Position numbers and translations under genes: made by a program
The notes under the pieces: model-generated
Database searches by the model: none
Told to the model about the DNA's origin: nothing
Seen by the model: the letters and a program-made list of their open reading frames with translations, nothing else
From: Alphaproteobacteria bacterium
GTDB taxonomy: Bacteria; Pseudomonadota; Alphaproteobacteria; JAAXGF01
Direction of reading: 5' to 3'
DNA length: 8,760 bases
Assembly (NCBI GenBank): GCA_012267605.1
Contig: JAAXGF010000129.1
Coordinates: 1 to 8,760 of the forward strand
In this document: one piece after another, positions 6,954-8,760 of the stretch
Position numbering within the stretch: the first letter of the stretch is position 1
Layout: every line of letters begins with the position of its first letter

Positions 6954-7779
6954 CCAGGATTGGTTGGTAATCCTCGTTGCTGGCGGGTACGAAACTTTCC
7001 CGGGGAAAGGACGCCAAAAGGTCAGGATCTTTCATGTCGAGAAGCGCCTGCGTAACCCGATCCTTGAAGCCCGCGCCAAAGGCGTCGTCGACGTCCCCGC
7101 GTATCGTCCACTGGTAGTCGGGATAGGGTGGCGTTTTCCAGATCACCGAGGCCTTGGCCTCGTCCACGGTACCGAGTTTCAATACCTTTTGCCAAACCTT
7201 GAAATTAACTGCGCCAACCTGATAGGCGCCCGACTGGACCAATGCGATTGTGCGCGAATGATCCCCGCTGAATCCGACGCGCTCGAATACCTCGTCGGGG
7301 GCCTTACCGAAACTCTGGCGAATGTGGAACTCGGGCATCAGCCGCCCAGAGGTGGATCCCTTAGACCCAAAGGTGAAGGTTTTGCCGGCAATTTCCATGG
7401 GAAACGTCTCAGATGGCGACAAGCCGAGGCTTTCGTGGGCGATGAAATAGGTTTCGAAGAACTGATCCTCGTAACCCTGAGCGATGGCTTCGGAACCCGG
7501 CACGAGGCCGCGGGCGCGGACTCCGGACAGCCCGCCAAACCACGCCAACTGAACCTCGTTGTTGCGAAATGCCGTCACCGCCGCCGTGTATGACTTCACG
7601 GGGATGTACTTGACCTCGGCCTCGAGCGCTCGGGCAAGATAATCAGCGATTTTGTCGAAGCGCGCGCGCAATCGACTCTCATCCTGATCCGGTATGGCCG
7701 TGAACACAAACGGTCCCGCAGCGTCGGCCACGGGCACGAAGCCAAAGACAAGGCAAAACACATAAATTAGAATCCGCAA
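6922..7779 (-). CDS. phnD-like: Periplasmic substrate-binding protein of the putative selenate ABC transporter family (PhnD superfamily)
   Basis: A 285-residue periplasmic binding protein that should capture the substrate for the downstream ATPase and permease. A signal peptide covers about residues 1-20 (hydrophobic ILIYVFCLVFGFVPV, cleavage near ADA). The mature part has family features: FTAIPDQDES (26-35), ADYLARALEAEVKYIPV (45-61), AWFGG (79-83), FGSKGSTSGRLMP (137-149), GFSGDHSRTIA (169-179), GAVNFKVW (189-196) and TPPYPDYQWTIRGD (216-229). This pattern fits the PhnD-like subfamily annotated as putative selenate-binding and found beside selD, better than classical phosphonate PhnD. The subfamily assignment is from memory of its motifs. 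The start is TTG 7779, supported by GGGAGGA six bases upstream. Selenate or selenite specificity is inferred from genome context in the family; phosphonate or phosphite remains possible. Confidence 0.87.
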   Translation of the reverse strand: MRILIYVFCLVFGFVPVADAAGPFVFTAIPDQDESRLRARFDKIADYLARALEAEVKYIPVKSYTAAVTAFRNNEVQLAWFGGLSGVRARGLVPGSEAIAQGYEDQFFETYFIAHESLGLSPSETFPMEIAGKTFTFGSKGSTSGRLMPEFHIRQSFGKAPDEVFERVGFSGDHSRTIALVQSGAYQVGAVNFKVWQKVLKLGTVDEAKASVIWKTPPYPDYQWTIRGDVDDAFGAGFKDRVTQALLDMKDPDLLASFPRESFVPASNEDYQPILDVGKSIGLID

Positions 7780-7785
7780 CGTCGT

Positions 7786-7792
7786 TCCTCCC
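7786..7792 (-). promoter_or_regulatory. Ribosome binding site that decides the TTG start of the binding protein
   Basis: GGGAGGA on the - strand, six bases before TTG 7779. No ATG or GTG lies between it and the signal peptide, so the TTG start is well supported. Confidence 0.65.
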
Positions 7793-7807
7793 TCGCTAAA
7801 TCAAGTT

Positions 7808-7822
7808 AAAAATTCAATTTTT
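7808..7822. promoter_or_regulatory. AT-rich palindrome upstream of the binding-protein gene, possible operator
   Basis: AAAAATTCAATTTTT is a perfect inverted repeat (7-base arms, one-base centre) about 30 bases upstream of the TTG at 7779. It could be an operator or a chance AT-rich stretch. Confidence 0.3.
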
Positions 7823-7873
7823 CGGCGGTTTAGGTACCCACTTGTGTCGCGTTCACCTGGTCGCACCACCTCA

Positions 7874-7885
7874 TCCCAATTGGGA
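7874..7885. promoter_or_regulatory. Perfect 12-base palindrome in the 164-base gap upstream of the binding-protein gene
   Basis: TCCCAATTGGGA is a perfect dyad, about 60 bases past the stop of the secreted-protein gene and 95 bases before TTG 7779. No T-run follows, so it looks more like a binding site than a terminator. No regulator is encoded in the window to pair with it. Confidence 0.3.
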
Positions 7886-7943
7886 AGTTACCCATATATC
7901 AGGTGTTAGCCGTAAATTCGACGCAATCGACGGACTCGAGCGA

Positions 7944-8417
7944 TCAATTCGCTTCGGCAACTGTCACGTCAAAGCCCTTTTCCGTGAAACGCCCATTCAC
8001 GTCGGCGATCCGCAAAAGGAAAGAATGGTCGCCCGAGGGCAACTTGGCGCCCGGCGCCGAAATTCCTTCCTCAGTAATTTCGGCGTACTCGCGAATTCTG
8101 TCGGTAACGTCAATCTCCAACCAACCGTATAGGATTTCTAGGGACTCGACATCGACCGGCACATCCTCCATGCGAATAAATGAAATCTTGATGTCCACAG
8201 GCGAAAGCAAAGACTTGCCGGCTTTGGGCTTGTACACCTTGACCAACGGTCCCGGTTCACCCGGCGTGCTCCTAAAATTGAACTCACCCCCGCGGCAGGT
8301 CTCGCCCGCGTCCATGCTGCGCTGATATTCGTCCTGGGTCACCAATACGAATTCACCTGCGCTCGCCGCGTTCATGACAAACAGAATCGTGACCAAATTA
8401 AGAATAAATTTTTTCAT
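7944..8417 (-). CDS. Small secreted protein with a probable Ig-like beta-sandwich domain, function unknown
   Basis: A 157-residue protein with a clear signal peptide (MKKFILNLVTILFVMNAASA, cleavage about residue 20). After a short linker with a single Cys (GETC), residues about 50-154 read like an Ig/cadherin-like module: PLVKVYKPKAGKSLLSPVDI, then SLEILYGWLEIDVTDRI, and finally LPSGDHSFLLRIADVNGRF with a closing FDVTV strand. The LPSGDH...DVNGR...F.VTV ending is typical of bacterial extracytoplasmic Ig-like repeats. I do not recognise a named family or function. The start ATG 8417 has AGGAGG seven bases upstream. It is the first gene on this strand before the transporter genes, 164 bases ahead of the binding protein, so it may share their transcript or be an independent neighbour. 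A selenium role would be speculative. Confidence 0.8.
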   Translation of the reverse strand: MKKFILNLVTILFVMNAASAGEFVLVTQDEYQRSMDAGETCRGGEFNFRSTPGEPGPLVKVYKPKAGKSLLSPVDIKISFIRMEDVPVDVESLEILYGWLEIDVTDRIREYAEITEEGISAPGAKLPSGDHSFLLRIADVNGRFTEKGFDVTVAEAN

Positions 8418-8424
8418 CTTCTTT

Positions 8425-8430
8425 CCTCCT
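8425..8430 (-). promoter_or_regulatory. Ribosome binding site of the small secreted protein
   Basis: A perfect AGGAGG on the - strand, seven bases before ATG 8417. Confidence 0.7.
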
Positions 8431-8443
8431 CTGAATCGGAACG

Positions 8444-8449
8444 ATTATA
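8444..8449 (-). promoter_or_regulatory. Candidate -10 box for the secreted protein and perhaps the whole selenium operon
   Basis: A perfect TATAAT on the - strand, 26 bases upstream of ATG 8417. No good -35 is seen at 16-19 bases (17-base spacing gives GTCGAA), so the promoter would be weak, activator-dependent or miscalled. Confidence 0.35.
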
Positions 8450-8568
8450 TCCTAGTTTCATCCGAATTCGACTTATTTGGCCCGGGATTATGCCAGTCGT
8501 TAAGACAAGCCAAAGCGAGATTCCGTCTAGTGCCCCATTGTCGCCACAAACCCGGCCTAGCTTGAGCG

Positions 8569-8598
8569 TTGGCTAGAACGGCGCTTTCGCTTTATTAT
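8569..8598 (+). promoter_or_regulatory. Candidate sigma-70 promoter for yebC
   Basis: TTGGCT (8569-8574) and TATTAT (8593-8598) are spaced by 18 bases, about 105 bases upstream of the yebC ATG. The match is 4/6 and 5/6 to consensus. The rest of the 286-base divergent region shows nothing else I can name. Confidence 0.3.
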
Positions 8599-8703
8599 GC
8601 GGTTTTTTGAATGTAAGAATTGCTTTAGGCCAGGACGCGCGCCCGAGGCAAAGCCAGATACCCTGCCCAACTTTAGTCCGCAGAAGGCTTTTTTCGCACG
8701 ATC

Positions 8704-8760
8704 ATGGCCGGCCATTCCCAGTGGAAAAACATTATGTACCGCAAGGGCGCGCAAGACGCC
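8704..8760 (+). CDS. yebC: YebC/PmpR-family protein, N-terminus only (runs off the window)
   Basis: The last 57 bases encode 19 residues, MAGHSQWKNIMYRKGAQDA. This is the highly conserved N-terminus of the YebC family (consensus MAGHSxxxNIxxRKxxQDA). Family members are cytoplasmic proteins of about 245 residues, described as DNA-binding regulators or, for some, as ribosome-associated factors that relieve stalling. The ATG at 8704 is fixed by the conserved start. The nearest purine-rich stretch (AGAAGG) is too far upstream to be an ideal ribosome site. The gene is divergent from the selenium operon and is most likely a core-genome neighbour rather than part of the pathway. The long - strand open frame over the same bases is a shadow. 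Confidence 0.9.
   Translation, partial: MAGHSQWKNIMYRKGAQDA

Noticed and set aside
6811..7593. A 260-codon + strand open frame opposite the binding-protein gene
   Set aside because: A shadow frame with no domain; the - strand gene has a signal peptide, ribosome site and family motifs.
8557..8754. A 65-codon - strand frame at the right end
   Set aside because: It runs antisense across the clear yebC start and has no family features.

Overview
The window looks like part of a proteobacterial chromosome, most likely alphaproteobacterial. The basis is moderately GC-rich coding sequence, a PEP-CTERM exosortase substrate, and the first 19 codons of a yebC gene at the right edge whose start (MAGHSQWKNIMYRKGAQDA) resembles alphaproteobacterial YebC. 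The lineage call is inference.

The dominant theme is selenium. At the left edge, on the + strand, is a 5'-truncated selenosugar synthase (SenB), the glycosyltransferase of selenoneine biosynthesis. From about 8.4 kb leftwards on the - strand runs an operon-like series: a small secreted Ig-like protein (8417-7944), a periplasmic binding protein of the putative selenate-binding branch of the PhnD superfamily (7779-6922), a PhnC-type ATPase (about 6833 or 6953 to 6177), a fused double-length PhnE-type permease (6121-4673), and a 755-residue fusion of an NADH-dehydrogenase-like FAD oxidoreductase with selenophosphate synthetase SelD (4668-2401). The selD start lies only four bases past the permease stop.

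Read together, the genes suggest a pathway. Selenium oxyanion would be taken up by the ABC transporter and reduced to selenide, possibly helped by the FAD domain. The SelD domain would make selenophosphate, and SenB would transfer selenium to a UDP-sugar. The final enzyme, SenA (an EgtB-like selenoneine synthase), is not in the window and would be sought left of senB. The transporter substrate and the role of the FAD domain are inference.

Between senB and selD lies a visibly AT-richer gene for a PEP-CTERM protein (1922-1209, - strand). It is flanked on both sides by short GGGGGAC-type repeats in opposite orientation, which hints at a separate origin. At the right end, a 286-base intergenic region separates the secreted-protein gene from the divergent yebC. 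No RNA genes, CRISPR arrays or complete insertion sequences were found.
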